DNA from: Methanobacteriaceae archaeon
Lineage (GTDB): Archaea > Methanobacteriota > Methanobacteria > Methanobacteriales > Methanobacteriaceae
Assembly: GCA_013403005.1 (NCBI GenBank)
Contig: JACBOA010000001.1
Span: forward strand, 124,001 to 188,000
Direction of reading: 5' to 3'
DNA: 64,000 nucleotides
The notes beneath the pieces are model-generated. The model ran no database searches, was not told the DNA's origin, and saw only the letters and a list, made by a program, of their open reading frames with translations. Shown piece after piece: positions 21,166 through 30,318 of this stretch (positions within the stretch are counted from its first letter, which is position 1; each line of letters starts with the position of its first letter). The translations under genes and the position numbers were made by a program.

Positions 21166-21247
21166 ATTTTTATAAAGGTTATCGAAATATATTTAATGGT
21201 TAATAATCTCTAAATAAAGGCTTATCTGAACTTTCTCCAGTTTTTTT

Positions 21248-21742
21248 TTACCAGACCCCCGGAAGTATCCGGTATCTGGTTTTATATGTGTATTCTATAT
21301 ATCCTTCCACCTCATCTTGAAGTGCCTTATCTTCCAGATAAGTGCGTATGAGAAGTAATAAAATGATTATAGTAGCATAAATTAGGGCCAAACCAGACCC
21401 TAAAATCATGCGCATGGCCACATCCCATAAAATTCCTGATAAATATCCCGGATGCCTCAAATAATGCTAAGGGCCTGATGTGATAACCTTCTGCCCTCTA
21501 TCTTCCTGTATTCTTACTGATGGTTTAAAGAAAGGGTTTTGGATCATGGCCCACACCACCAGAACTATGGAAACAAGGTATAACAATAAAACTACGAGGA
21601 GGTACTCCAGACTAAGTAAGTGATATTTGACGCGCCCAATATCCAATCCAGCTACGAAAAATTGGCCATAAAGTCCCAGAATAGTGTAGGATAGGATAAG
21701 ATATTTATCCCAGTTTTTAGTTCCCTTTGAAAAGGCAGACAC
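21248..21742 (-). pseudogene. Isoprenylcysteine-methyltransferase-like membrane protein, broken by TAG
   Basis: Two consecutive frames in the same register are separated by one TAG (21467-21469). Read through, the junction is VITSGP-stop-HYLRHPGYLSGIL. The ICMT/phospholipid methyltransferase family has GPYxYxRHPxY here, so the TAG stands where a Tyr codon is expected. The product would be a small membrane methyltransferase with about five helices. The reading frame also stays protein-like about 60 bases upstream of the ATG at 21742 (IIIHQHTREVILGRDV), so the 5' end may be lost or use another start. Either a nonsense-mutated gene or a base error. Confidence 0.75.
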
Positions 21743-21866
21743 ATCCCTTCCCAGAATTACTTCCCGGGTGTGCTGGTGAATAATAATGAAACTTGAAAAA
21801 ACTAAGTATGAATGCTCTGGGATCTGATTTTACAGGAATTAAGTTTTCTAATGGTTAAAAAAGTTT

Positions 21867-23108
21867 TTAGGATCGAGATCTGCGGGAGAATCGATCGCTT
21901 ATTGAAATAAAAGCATCAAAAACTGGCATTATCACATATTCAGCAGTTTTAACTTTATATTTAAAACCACGACCTTCTAGTTCACTGGAAACATCAACTA
22001 AAAGTTCAGGTATCTTCAGATCCTGAGGGCATGCTTTCACGCATCTTCCACAACCATTACAAAGTCCAGCATAGGCCTCCTGGCCGGAAAAAACCCCTCC
22101 TAATGTGAAAAGATAATCAAAGGATTGGCTTTTATTGAACATGTACTGGTTGTTGTAGAGGTTAAAGCAGCGAGGTATATCCACTCCACGGGGGCAAGGC
22201 ATACAGTAGCCACATCCAGTACAATCAACTTTCATTAGATTGGTATAGACTTCTTTAACCCGTTCATAAAGTTCTAATTCATCCTCAGTTAATGAATAAG
22301 GTAAAGTTTCATCTGCAACTTTTAAATTTTCTTTAACCTGGTTCATGGTGCCCATTCCAGAAAAAACAGTGGTAACTTCGGGGTGGTTCAAGACCCATCG
22401 GAGTGCCCAGTCAGCAGGGTTTCTTTTGGTTTCAGATTCATCCCAAATCTTTTTTGCCTCATCTGGAATTTCACCGGCTAGAATCCCGCCTTTTAAAGGT
22501 TCCATAATGAATATGCTTATTCCTTTGGAGTGAGCGTATTTTAACCCTTCTGCACCTGCCTGATTTTTTTCATCCATATAATTGTACTGAATGAGACAAA
22601 CATCCCACGGGTATGAATCTACAATTTTTTTAAAGGAGTCTAAATCGGAATGAAATGAAAAACCTATGTTAATTATTTTCCCCTTCTCCCTAGCATCTTC
22701 TAAAAATTCAAAAACTCCCAGTTTTTTCAGTCTTTTTAAGCTCACCATACTTATGTTGTGAATAAGGTAATAGTCAATGCAGTCTGTCTGGAGCTTTTCA
22801 AGTTGAATATCCAGATATTTTTCCATATCTTCATATTTTTTGACAGACCAGGAGGGCATTTTAGTCATAATCTTTACCTTTTCCCGGTATTGATCAGTGA
22901 GAATTTCACCTAAAAAGGATTCACTGGCCCCACCATGGTAAGGGTAGGCTGTGTCAATAATATTCACTCCATGGTCTATGGCGTAATATATCAGTTTCTT
23001 AGCCTCTTCTTTGTTGATCCTGCCATTTTTAGTGGGCAGTCTCATGGCACCGTATCCCAGTGCCGATAATTCGTCGCCATTTATTTCAATTTTCCGGTAA
23101 TTCATCAC
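21867..23108 (-). CDS. Aldo/keto reductase with C-terminal 4Fe-4S domain
   Basis: 413 residues. Residues about 1-280 are an aldo/keto reductase barrel: GYGAMRLP, then DTAYPYHGGASESFLG with the catalytic Tyr region, then NIGFS and the C-terminal cofactor strand. Residues about 295-380 carry ferredoxin-like cysteine clusters CTGCGYCMPCPRGVDIPRC and CNGCGRCVKACP. This fused type is common in anaerobes, where electrons may come from ferredoxin. The gene follows tetR on the same strand, with a TetR-like inverted repeat 18 bases before its start, so it is likely repressor-controlled. Confidence 0.92.
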   Translation of the reverse strand: MMNYRKIEINGDELSALGYGAMRLPTKNGRINKEEAKKLIYYAIDHGVNIIDTAYPYHGGASESFLGEILTDQYREKVKIMTKMPSWSVKKYEDMEKYLDIQLEKLQTDCIDYYLIHNISMVSLKRLKKLGVFEFLEDAREKGKIINIGFSFHSDLDSFKKIVDSYPWDVCLIQYNYMDEKNQAGAEGLKYAHSKGISIFIMEPLKGGILAGEIPDEAKKIWDESETKRNPADWALRWVLNHPEVTTVFSGMGTMNQVKENLKVADETLPYSLTEDELELYERVKEVYTNLMKVDCTGCGYCMPCPRGVDIPRCFNLYNNQYMFNKSQSFDYLFTLGGVFSGQEAYAGLCNGCGRCVKACPQDLKIPELLVDVSSELEGRGFKYKVKTAEYVIMPVFDAFISISDRFSRRSRS

Positions 23109-23125
23109 ACATACCTCGCTAGATT

Positions 23126-23137
23126 GACCTGTCAGTC
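23126..23137. promoter_or_regulatory. Likely TetR operator before aldo/keto reductase gene
   Basis: GACCTGTCAGTC, an imperfect inverted repeat (GAC...GTC), lies directly upstream of the reductase start (23108). A related site, GACTGATTAGTC, lies upstream of the tetR gene itself. The shared form suggests binding of the neighbouring TetR protein to both promoters. Confidence 0.5.
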
Positions 23138-23162
23138 GATTATTATTTTTTAAAAATATAGC

Positions 23163-23723
23163 CTATTTGGAAATTCCATCCCAGAACAGTTCAAAGGAAA
23201 GATCAATATTCTCTGGGGTCATTTTCTCTGGATTTTTCTCAAAGTGCATTATAGTATTGATTATGCTTCCCCAGAAGAAATCCATGAGGAGTTCATCGTA
23301 TGTTTCTTTAATTCCCCCCTCTTCAAATCCTTTTTTGTAAATCTGAAAGAGTTCAAAGAACTTATCCTCAATTCTCTCCTTGGTAAAGGATGTAATATAT
23401 GGAGAGCAGTGAAAAGACATTATGAAACTGAATTTATCAGGATTTTCAATACCTAAACACACGAATTTCAGCCACAAAGATTTAACATTTTCCTTAAGCG
23501 GTTTTGCCTTGTCATAATCATCTTGAACTTCTTCTAGAATGCTTTCTTTGGAGTAAATGTATAGCTGGTCTATGAGTTCCTCTTTAGTCTTAAAATAATG
23601 GAATAATGTACCAGTGGCCACCCCTGCTGTCCTGGCAATTTCGGCAGTGGAAGTCCCATGAAAACCCTTTTCCACAAAGAGTGAAAGGGCTGAGTTGAGT
23701 ATTTTCTGTTCCTTTTCCTTCAA
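23163..23723 (-). CDS. TetR family transcriptional regulator
   Basis: 186 residues. The N-terminal helix-turn-helix is clear: ILNSALSLFVEKGFHGTSTAEIARTAGVATGTLFHYFKTKEEL (about residues 8-50). The helical C-terminal part should bind an unknown ligand. The start is TTG 23723. The gene lies upstream of the aldo/keto reductase on the same strand. Inverted repeats before both genes suggest self-repression and control of the reductase. Confidence 0.93.
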   Translation of the reverse strand: MKEKEQKILNSALSLFVEKGFHGTSTAEIARTAGVATGTLFHYFKTKEELIDQLYIYSKESILEEVQDDYDKAKPLKENVKSLWLKFVCLGIENPDKFSFIMSFHCSPYITSFTKERIEDKFFELFQIYKKGFEEGGIKETYDELLMDFFWGSIINTIMHFEKNPEKMTPENIDLSFELFWDGISK

Positions 23724-23761
23724 TTTGTTACATCCTTGAAGTTAATGATGATCAATTAATA

Positions 23762-23773
23762 GACTGATTAGTC
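23762..23773. promoter_or_regulatory. Likely TetR operator before tetR
   Basis: GACTGATTAGTC, inverted-repeat outer halves GACT/AGTC, 39 bases upstream of the tetR start. It matches the form of the site at 23126-23137. Confidence 0.5.
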
Positions 23774-23903
23774 GGTTTAGTATTTAAATCTTTTTACTCT
23801 TGATTATAGGCATGGATTTATTGGCAGTAGAATTTGATTCAATGATGTATATTAAGAGGAAATTTTAGATGGGATATAGATTTTAAAAATTTTTGGTGCA
23901 AAA

Positions 23904-24959
23904 ATGATTTCACATATAAAAAACCTGTCATCTTCAACCATAATCCCTATCATAGCACTTTTAACCATTCTATCATTGGCTGTATTATCACCAATAATCA
24001 CTATGGTGATATTCGGGGCGATAATGGCATACTATGTTCATTACTTAGCTTGTAAAATCAAACCCTACGTTAAATACGATACTTTAGCAGTGCTACTGGG
24101 AATGTTCTTGATAGTCATACCCATAGTTCTACTATTATACTTAACTACTATTCAGATTTTAAGCATCTCTGGAGCGATATTCGGGTCTGTTCAACAGGCA
24201 GCTAATGGAAATACCACCGTGAATTTAGATCAGATCAATGTTGCCTTGCAAAATCTGGGTCTTTCATCCAGTCTATCTCAATCAATTGCCAGTGCTATCA
24301 AATCAGGCATAATACAACTCATATCTGCCGTAACCAATTCATTAATATCGATGGTGAGTTCAATACCAGGGTTAGCTGCTCAGGTGCTCATATTAATCTT
24401 TTCTATATTCTACTTTGCCAGAGACGGGCATAAAATAGTCAGATACGTAAAAGACATACTTCCAGATGAGGATAAGGGTTTCTACCGGGAGGTTTTAAAG
24501 GGTGCGGATGATGTCCTAAAAAGCATCATTGTGGGGAACATCATACCGGCTGCCATACTGGGATTGCTCTCAGGAGTGGTTTATTATTTCCTGGGATATT
24601 CTTACGTGATTTTACTGGCTATTGTAAGTGGTGTAGCCATGTTCATACCAATCATTGGGCCATGGATTGTTTATGTGGCAATAGGACTTTTCAGCATTCT
24701 CATTGGACACACCTTCCAGGGAGTGATGGTGATATTTTTAGGCTGGATCATTGAAACAACAACTGATTTCTACATTAGGCCAAGAATATCCGTACAGTAC
24801 TCAGAAGTCCACCCCCTGGTCTTTCTACTGGGATTCATCTACGGGGCAGTCACTATGGGCCTTCCGGGCCTCTTCATAGGACCGCTAATTCTGGGGATTA
24901 CCTATGCTGCATTAAAGGTTTACAGACAGGAAAAAGTTAAAGAAAAATTAAAAACCTAA
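23904..24959 (+). CDS. AI-2E family transporter (UPF0118)
   Basis: 351 residues with about eight membrane helices and the layout of the AI-2E/PerM family. There are two N-terminal helices pairs, then a soluble stretch (about residues 95-140), then a C-terminal helix bundle with PIIGPWIVYVAIGLFSIL and the conserved FIGPLILGITYA end. Members include Na+/H+ antiporters and putative signal exporters, so the substrate cannot be named. Start ATG 23904. It stands alone, divergent from tetR. Confidence 0.9.
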   Translation: MISHIKNLSSSTIIPIIALLTILSLAVLSPIITMVIFGAIMAYYVHYLACKIKPYVKYDTLAVLLGMFLIVIPIVLLLYLTTIQILSISGAIFGSVQQAANGNTTVNLDQINVALQNLGLSSSLSQSIASAIKSGIIQLISAVTNSLISMVSSIPGLAAQVLILIFSIFYFARDGHKIVRYVKDILPDEDKGFYREVLKGADDVLKSIIVGNIIPAAILGLLSGVVYYFLGYSYVILLAIVSGVAMFIPIIGPWIVYVAIGLFSILIGHTFQGVMVIFLGWIIETTTDFYIRPRISVQYSEVHPLVFLLGFIYGAVTMGLPGLFIGPLILGITYAALKVYRQEKVKEKLKT

Positions 24960-25017
24960 AAAATATATTTTTAAACAATTTAAAAACATATTATGTACAA
25001 GAAAGTTTGAAGATACC

Positions 25018-25281
25018 ATGAATCCAACCCCAAAAATCCAAAAGCTAAAGGAAGCACTAAAGGGTAGGGAATGTACTGTTGAGGAACATTCCAGTGTAAT
25101 GGAAGTCACTTTTGAAGATAGTAAGGATGCGGACTGGTTTGAATCTATTTTCGAATATTATCAGAGTAAATCAGCAGTTAGTTGTCTGATGTCCATGAGG
25201 CCCAAGGGAGCAAATGCCCGGCATAAATTCGTTTTCAATGTGCGAGACATGGATAAATTCATAGAACTGATAAAAGAATAA
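25018..25281 (+). CDS. Small conserved-looking hypothetical protein, 87 aa
   Basis: 87-residue soluble protein, mixed alpha/beta composition, no cysteine motif beyond one Cys pair (residues 19 and 61). The segment MEVTFEDSKDADWFESIFEYYQSKS is strongly protein-like. It lies 58 bases after the AI-2E permease on the same strand, so it may be co-transcribed. No family recognised. Confidence 0.65.
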   Translation: MNPTPKIQKLKEALKGRECTVEEHSSVMEVTFEDSKDADWFESIFEYYQSKSAVSCLMSMRPKGANARHKFVFNVRDMDKFIELIKE

Positions 25282-25511
25282 AAATGTTTAAAATGACCAG
25301 ATTCCTTAATGAATCATTTTATCTTATTTTCTTACAATTATTCAATCATATATCAATGACGCATTATCCTTTATCTTCAATTCCATATTAAAAAACATAT
25401 AATTTAACGAAAACAATGAATAATGTATAGGCAAATGATCAAATAGGAGGAATCAGGGTTAAAATCGATAAAAGCTCTTTCAGGAAAATATTCCATAAAT
25501 CGCCCCTGGCA

Positions 25512-27323
25512 ATGTTTCTTTTTGATTTGAGGGGTGAACTGGTCTATGCAAATGCTGCTGCATTAGAATTAACTGGTTTTGATAAAACTGAAGATCTCCG
25601 GGAGATGAATCTGTTTACCAGTTTGATAGTTCCTTTTGAAAAGGATAGATTACTTGATGACAGTTTAATTAAAATTCAAACTCGTATTGATTCTGAAAGT
25701 ATGATTAATCCTGAATACAATCCCCAGGCGGAAACAGAATATATAGAGGGTACAGTTTTAGTTATTGATTCTGCTTTTTTAGGACAGTGTCAGCACAACA
25801 CTCTAAAAAAGCAATATGAAGAACTCATTGCTAGTGAAGAAAAATATCGTCGTTTTTTTGAAGATGATTTGACTGGAGATTTTATTGCAACGCCTGAAGG
25901 TAAAATAATGGAATGTAATACTGCTTTTGCTGAGATTTATGGATTTTCTAATTGTGAAGAAGCCGTCCAAACAGATATCTCCCAATTCAACCCTCAGGAC
26001 TGGAAAAAACTAATGGAATCTTTGCAGGTTGAACACAAAATCAGGGGACACCAAGCGCTACATCAAAGGCCGGATGGAAAACAAATCCACGTCATAAGTA
26101 ATGTGGTGGCAATATTCGATGAATCACAGAACATTATTCAAGTTAAAGGTTATATTTTCGATGACACGGAACGTAAAAGGGCTGAAGATGCTTTAAGGGA
26201 GAGTGAAGAAAAGTACCGGCTATTGTTTGACGAAGACTTAACTGGTAATTTTATTGCCACTCCTGAAGGAATAGTTTTGGAGTGTAACCCTGCATTCGCT
26301 GAAATCCACGGATTTTCTAATGCTCAAGAGGTGCTAGGGATTAATATCTCGCATTTCAACCAAAAGGACTGGTCTAATCTTATTGGTCAGCTTGAAACTC
26401 AGTTAAAAGTTGAAGGTTATCAAAGCTGGCTGACTCGTGCTGATGGTGAGAAAATTCATGTTGTAGCTAATGTTATTGGAATTTTTGACGATTTAAATCA
26501 ACTAATTAAGGTAAAAGGCTATTTATATGATGATACAGAACGTAAAAGGGCTGAAGAAGATTTAATTTATAGTGAAGAAAAATATCATCTTCTTTTTGAA
26601 GAAGATTTAACTGGGGATTTTATTGCCACACCTGAAGGTAATATATTAGAGTGCAACCCTGCTTTTGCAGAAATCTATGGTTTCAATAGTATTGAAAACG
26701 CACTTAAGTGGAACATATCCCAATCAAACCCATTTGACTGGCCTTACATGATCACTAGGCTTAAAAATGAGGGAAAGATTCTGGGTTTCCAGAGCTGGCA
26801 GAGAAGATCTGATGCCATGAAAATTCATGTGGTAGCCAACCTTGTGGGTATTTTCAATGACTCCGGGGAACTCGAAACAGTAAAAGGTTACGTTTTTGAT
26901 GATACTGAACGTAAGCTGGCTGAAGATGAACTAGAACGTGGTAGAAGTAAAATAACACGAATTTTAGATAGTATTCAGGATGGTTTTGTTGCTTTTAATA
27001 ATTTATGGGATATTATTTATGTTAATCCTTGTGCATCAGAATATGTAAGAATAGATGGTGATGAACTGTTGGGTCAAAACCTGTGGCAACGATTTCCGGA
27101 ACTTAAAGGAACCATACATGAGGAAAAATTCCGCTCGGCAATGTATAACCATAAAGTTCAGCATTTCGAAACTCAAGGTATAATAAATAAAGATAAATGG
27201 TTCGATTTCAGTGTGTATCCTTCAGAAGATGGAATATCAGTTTACTGGAGAGACATAACTAAACGCAGAAGTTTAGAAGGGGATTTCAAGCAAAAAAGGA
27301 AGATTAGAAAATCAACTTCATAA
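25512..27323 (+). CDS. Multi-PAS sensor protein without output domain
   Basis: At least 603 residues, nearly all PAS domains. A partial N-terminal PAS (about 1-60) is followed by three closely similar units (about 113-222, 232-343, 352-462), each opening EEDLTG(D/N)FIATPEG and closing with a DDTERKRAE-type linker. A fourth, different PAS lies at about 475-590. No histidine kinase, GGDEF or HTH follows; it ends soon after RDITKRRSLE. The PAS fold seems to begin before the ATG: codons back to 25458 read KIDKSSFRKIFHKSPLA, and a strong AGGAGGA site (25445-25451) sits there, but only GTT lies at the right distance. True start unresolved. Confidence 0.85.
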   Translation: MFLFDLRGELVYANAAALELTGFDKTEDLREMNLFTSLIVPFEKDRLLDDSLIKIQTRIDSESMINPEYNPQAETEYIEGTVLVIDSAFLGQCQHNTLKKQYEELIASEEKYRRFFEDDLTGDFIATPEGKIMECNTAFAEIYGFSNCEEAVQTDISQFNPQDWKKLMESLQVEHKIRGHQALHQRPDGKQIHVISNVVAIFDESQNIIQVKGYIFDDTERKRAEDALRESEEKYRLLFDEDLTGNFIATPEGIVLECNPAFAEIHGFSNAQEVLGINISHFNQKDWSNLIGQLETQLKVEGYQSWLTRADGEKIHVVANVIGIFDDLNQLIKVKGYLYDDTERKRAEEDLIYSEEKYHLLFEEDLTGDFIATPEGNILECNPAFAEIYGFNSIENALKWNISQSNPFDWPYMITRLKNEGKILGFQSWQRRSDAMKIHVVANLVGIFNDSGELETVKGYVFDDTERKLAEDELERGRSKITRILDSIQDGFVAFNNLWDIIYVNPCASEYVRIDGDELLGQNLWQRFPELKGTIHEEKFRSAMYNHKVQHFETQGIINKDKWFDFSVYPSEDGISVYWRDITKRRSLEGDFKQKRKIRKSTS

Positions 27324-27349
27324 AAGGTTCAAAGCGGTGCTAATTCAAT

Positions 27350-27796
27350 TTATGCGATGATATTAACTGGAATTTTGGAATCTCTAACTACCCGTTCTGT
27401 AACACTGCCCATCAAAAACCTTTCCAATCCGTGCTTACCTGATTTTCCCATAATTATCTGATCTACATTTTCTTCTTTAGCAGTTTTTAATATAACCTCT
27501 TCTGGTTTTCCCTTTTTAATCATGGTTATTAAGTTAACGTTTTTACAGTTACCCTTGCATTGCTCTTTTTCTATTCTAGTTTTAAATTTTTCAACAGCTT
27601 TTTTCCCTTCTGCAAGTAGCTCTTCATCCAATTTTTCCCTTAAATCACTTTGTGGTAAAGAATTCAAATAATCCATATCAATTACATTTAAAACGATTAT
27701 GTCAGCACCACTTAAACTTGCTTCTGAGATAGCGTATTCTCCAGCTCTCTCGGAGCTTTTCGAACCATCTGTGGGTAATAATATTTTATAAACCAT
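27350..27796 (-). CDS. Universal stress protein, UspA family
   Basis: 148 residues of the Usp fold. The N-terminus is KILLPTDGSKSSERAGEYAI. The ATP-binding signature GxxGx9G(S/T) is present as GKSGKHGLERFLMGS near residues 119-133, so it is probably an ATP-binding member. Convergent with the PAS gene (26-base gap) and 87 bases downstream of the DASS transporter on the same strand, so it could be co-transcribed with it. Confidence 0.93.
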   Translation of the reverse strand: MVYKILLPTDGSKSSERAGEYAISEASLSGADIIVLNVIDMDYLNSLPQSDLREKLDEELLAEGKKAVEKFKTRIEKEQCKGNCKNVNLITMIKKGKPEEVILKTAKEENVDQIIMGKSGKHGLERFLMGSVTERVVRDSKIPVNIIA

Positions 27797-27883
27797 TTTT
27801 TTAACCTCCCTTAATCAATTCATACCTTTAATGATTTTAAAAATAAATAATGAGGATAAATAAATTAAACCTTTTCATTGAAC

Positions 27884-29263
27884 TTATCCCAGGGCTGGTT
27901 TTGCAAGGGGACTAATTAGAATTATAATGGTCAGTATAATTCCAATAATCACCAGGGGAACTCCTGCTTTTAATATCTCCTTGATCTTCACATACCCCGT
28001 CCCATAGGCCATAGCCACAGTTGGATCAGCCATGGGGAGCATGAATGATAATGAACAGGCAATGGCAACTGGCACTGCGTAGGTACCTACAGACAGTCCC
28101 TGCGCCTGGGCCAGTGTTACTGATAAGGGCACTAGTATTGCTGAAAGTGCAATGTTGGACATGACTTGGGTTATGATAACTGCAACTATCATCAGAACCA
28201 AGGTAATAAGAATGGCTGAGGGATTAGTTCCCATCATACTCACAATATCGGTTATGAGCCAGCTTGCTGCACCAGTATTCAGTAAAGCAGCTCCAAGGCT
28301 TAAAGCTCCTCCAAAAAAGACTATTAATCCCCAGTCAACACCGCTCTGGGCATCTTTCCAGTCAATAACTTTGAAAATGAAGAAGAGCACAGCACCTATT
28401 AAAGCTATGGAATAACTGTCCAGCCTGGTAATACCTGTGGTAACCCACAATCCAATAGTAAACAATAGTATAACTAATGAAGTTTTTTCCTTTTTAGTCA
28501 TGGGGCCCAATGAATCCATTTTAGTGGTTATGGTATCCATTCCACCCACAATCCCACTTACTTCTGGTTTGAATATTCTGCCCAGTAGTTTCCAGATTAC
28601 CAGCATCAAGGCAATGGCCAGGGGGAATCCAAAGACCATCCAGTTGGCAAAGGGGATGTTGGTGTATGCTGCAGCCATCAGGTTGGGGGCAGTACCTATC
28701 TCTGTACCGAAGCCACCGGCAAGGGAACCGTAGGAAGCACCAAGCACCATGGCTTTTGCAAAGTTACTTTTACCCTTCTCAGGGTCATTTACACCCATTA
28801 AAGGAATGATTTCCTTTATAATGGGGATGAGCATTGCAAATGCCACCACGTTTTCTATCCATGCTGATAAAATTCCTGTGGAAAAAACAGCCACGAAGAT
28901 ACTTTTATCAGGGGTGGTACCAAACTTTTTAAGCATGGTGTAGGTCAGACGGGTTGCCAGTCCACTCTTTCTGATTGCTTCGGCAATAATGAAACCACCA
29001 ATCATAAGAAATATTATAGGGTTTGCAAAACCAATTACAGCCGCATTAAAGCTTTCAACACCAATTATGGGCTGGATGAAAAGTATGATTAAAGAAGTAA
29101 CAGCCAGATGAACAGTTTCAGAAGCCCACATTATAATAGCGAACACAAGTAGAGCAAGTGCGGCATGACCCGGATAGCTTAAACCTTTCATGGGAATCAG
29201 CATAACGACTATAAAAGCAATTATAGCCAGGGGCATTCCCATAGTTTTAAAATTGAATTTCAT
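27884..29263 (-). CDS. DASS/SLC13 family anion transporter
   Basis: 459 residues with about eleven membrane helices. Motifs fit divalent anion:Na+ symporters: GFANPIIFLMIGGFIIAEAI (about residues 78-97), SAWIENVVAFAMLIP and the C-terminal signature FMLPMADPTVAMAYGTGYVK. The substrate may be sulfate, phosphate or a dicarboxylate and cannot be chosen from sequence. Start ATG 29263 follows TTAGGAGGCTT. It may share a transcript with the UspA gene downstream. Confidence 0.9.
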   Translation of the reverse strand: MKFNFKTMGMPLAIIAFIVVMLIPMKGLSYPGHAALALLVFAIIMWASETVHLAVTSLIILFIQPIIGVESFNAAVIGFANPIIFLMIGGFIIAEAIRKSGLATRLTYTMLKKFGTTPDKSIFVAVFSTGILSAWIENVVAFAMLIPIIKEIIPLMGVNDPEKGKSNFAKAMVLGASYGSLAGGFGTEIGTAPNLMAAAYTNIPFANWMVFGFPLAIALMLVIWKLLGRIFKPEVSGIVGGMDTITTKMDSLGPMTKKEKTSLVILLFTIGLWVTTGITRLDSYSIALIGAVLFFIFKVIDWKDAQSGVDWGLIVFFGGALSLGAALLNTGAASWLITDIVSMMGTNPSAILITLVLMIVAVIITQVMSNIALSAILVPLSVTLAQAQGLSVGTYAVPVAIACSLSFMLPMADPTVAMAYGTGYVKIKEILKAGVPLVIIGIILTIIILISPLAKPALG

Positions 29264-29430
29264 CTTTAAGCCTCCTAATATTTTTAGGTTAATAAGGTTT
29301 TTTCCAATATAAATCTATTTTATAATGATTAATCATCTATAATTATGGGTTCGTGGTTGGTGATTGTTGTCACGCAATAGGCTTAAAAACTTTATTTTTA
29401 TGTGAGAATTAAATAAAAATATAAAAATTG

Positions 29431-29601
29431 ATGGGGAAAGATGGACACGAACATATTAGCAGCTGCTTTTTCATATTGGTAGTGATAATTGGCCTTTATG
29501 AGATATTTGGATTGGGACAATACACTTGGATCAACTATCTGAGCACTTTCCTATTTGCATTAGTATTTATAATATGTATATACAATGTGAAAAATCAATA
29601 G
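29431..29601 (+). CDS. Small two-helix membrane protein, 56 aa
   Basis: Open frame of 56 residues with two hydrophobic segments (CFFILVVIIGLYEIFGLG and FLFALVFIICIYNV) and a charged N-terminus MGKDGHEHISS. It ends with Lys-Asn-Gln. The pattern is convincing for a small membrane protein, though no clear ribosome site precedes the ATG. It lies divergent from the DASS gene. Function unknown. Confidence 0.5.
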   Translation: MGKDGHEHISSCFFILVVIIGLYEIFGLGQYTWINYLSTFLFALVFIICIYNVKNQ

Positions 29602-29723
29602 TAAGTAAATTTATTTAGCCCTGGTTTTGGTAAAAATAATTATTTTTTTCCTTTATTATTGGGGGGAACTGTCCGATAATTATTTTGGAGTTCTGAAATT
29701 CCATTTATTTAGAATTAATTTTT

Positions 29724-29860
29724 TGCACCATGCTGAATTAGATAGATCTTATCATGAGGTTAATCTAAGGCGGTTGGGTGAGTGAGGATAAGATCCGACA
29801 TTTATATAGGTTCTTTAACATCAGCATGATGCAGATGAAAAACTTCCACCTCCTCTGCTT
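29724..29860 (-). ncRNA. Possible structured RNA below promoter element copy C
   Basis: Outer arms 29724-29736 and 29821-29833 pair over 13 bases with one mismatch. Inner arms 29745-29753 and 29787-29795 pair perfectly over 9 bases. A further 5-bp hairpin (29831-29835 with 29854-29858) has an 18-base loop. On the minus strand that loop shows GGAGGTGG; on the plus strand it shows CCACCTCC, like the 3' end of 16S rRNA. Promoter copy C with a TATA-like CTTATAATG points into it from 29881. A weaker plus-strand TATA (29800-29810) would give the opposite strand. Transcription is not proven. Confidence 0.3.
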
Positions 29861-29880
29861 GGTCCAATAGATGTAACTTT

Positions 29881-29928
29881 CATTATAAGATAAATGATTT
29901 TTCCAAATTGAGACCCAAATCACACCCG
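29881..29928 (-). promoter_or_regulatory. Promoter element, copy C
   Basis: Read on the minus strand it runs GGGTGTGATTTGGGTCTCAA, then TTTGGAAAAATCATTTATC, then CTTATAATG as TATA box. It is clearly related to copy A (30738-30785), which drives the secreted protein. No long gene lies immediately downstream; see the structured RNA entry. Confidence 0.55.
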
Positions 29929-30318
29929 GATTATACCGGAAAACACCCTAAACTTATTTTCACTGACTTTTATTCTTCAAAAAATTTCAAAGATAATAAT
30001 AATTGAATTGTGGTATAGAAGGTGAAGCTGACCTTAATTCAAGTGCAGTGTCAGGAGGAGATTTTTCTTCTAAAATCTTCTAAAATAACAATTGAGTACC
30101 AAAATAATTATTTTATGGAATTCAATGATCTTAAACAGATTTAAACAGCTTTAAAAACTGATTTAATTATTTAGAAGATGTAATTACTAAGAAAAGAAAT
30201 AGTAAAAGACTCTGCCAAGAAGATCACAAACAGCAATTTTTCAATACTAACTTTCTTAAATGAAATCTCCGAAAGAAAAAAAAAATAAAAAGAAAGGTTA
30301 AGTTACCTTTCTGGATTT

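Larger units (their letters stand above)
29602..30318. other. 717-bp region without a clear gene, structured
   Basis: It contains nested inverted repeats at 29724-29833, a hairpin at 29831-29858, and a third copy of the promoter element (29881-29928, minus strand). From 29940 to 30318 I see only AT-rich DNA and the 3' side of the secreted-protein gene. Confidence 0.6.

Noticed and set aside
21467..21469. TAG read as pyrrolysine
   Set aside because: No pyl genes are seen, Methanobacteriales are not known to use pyrrolysine, and the family expects Tyr at this place.
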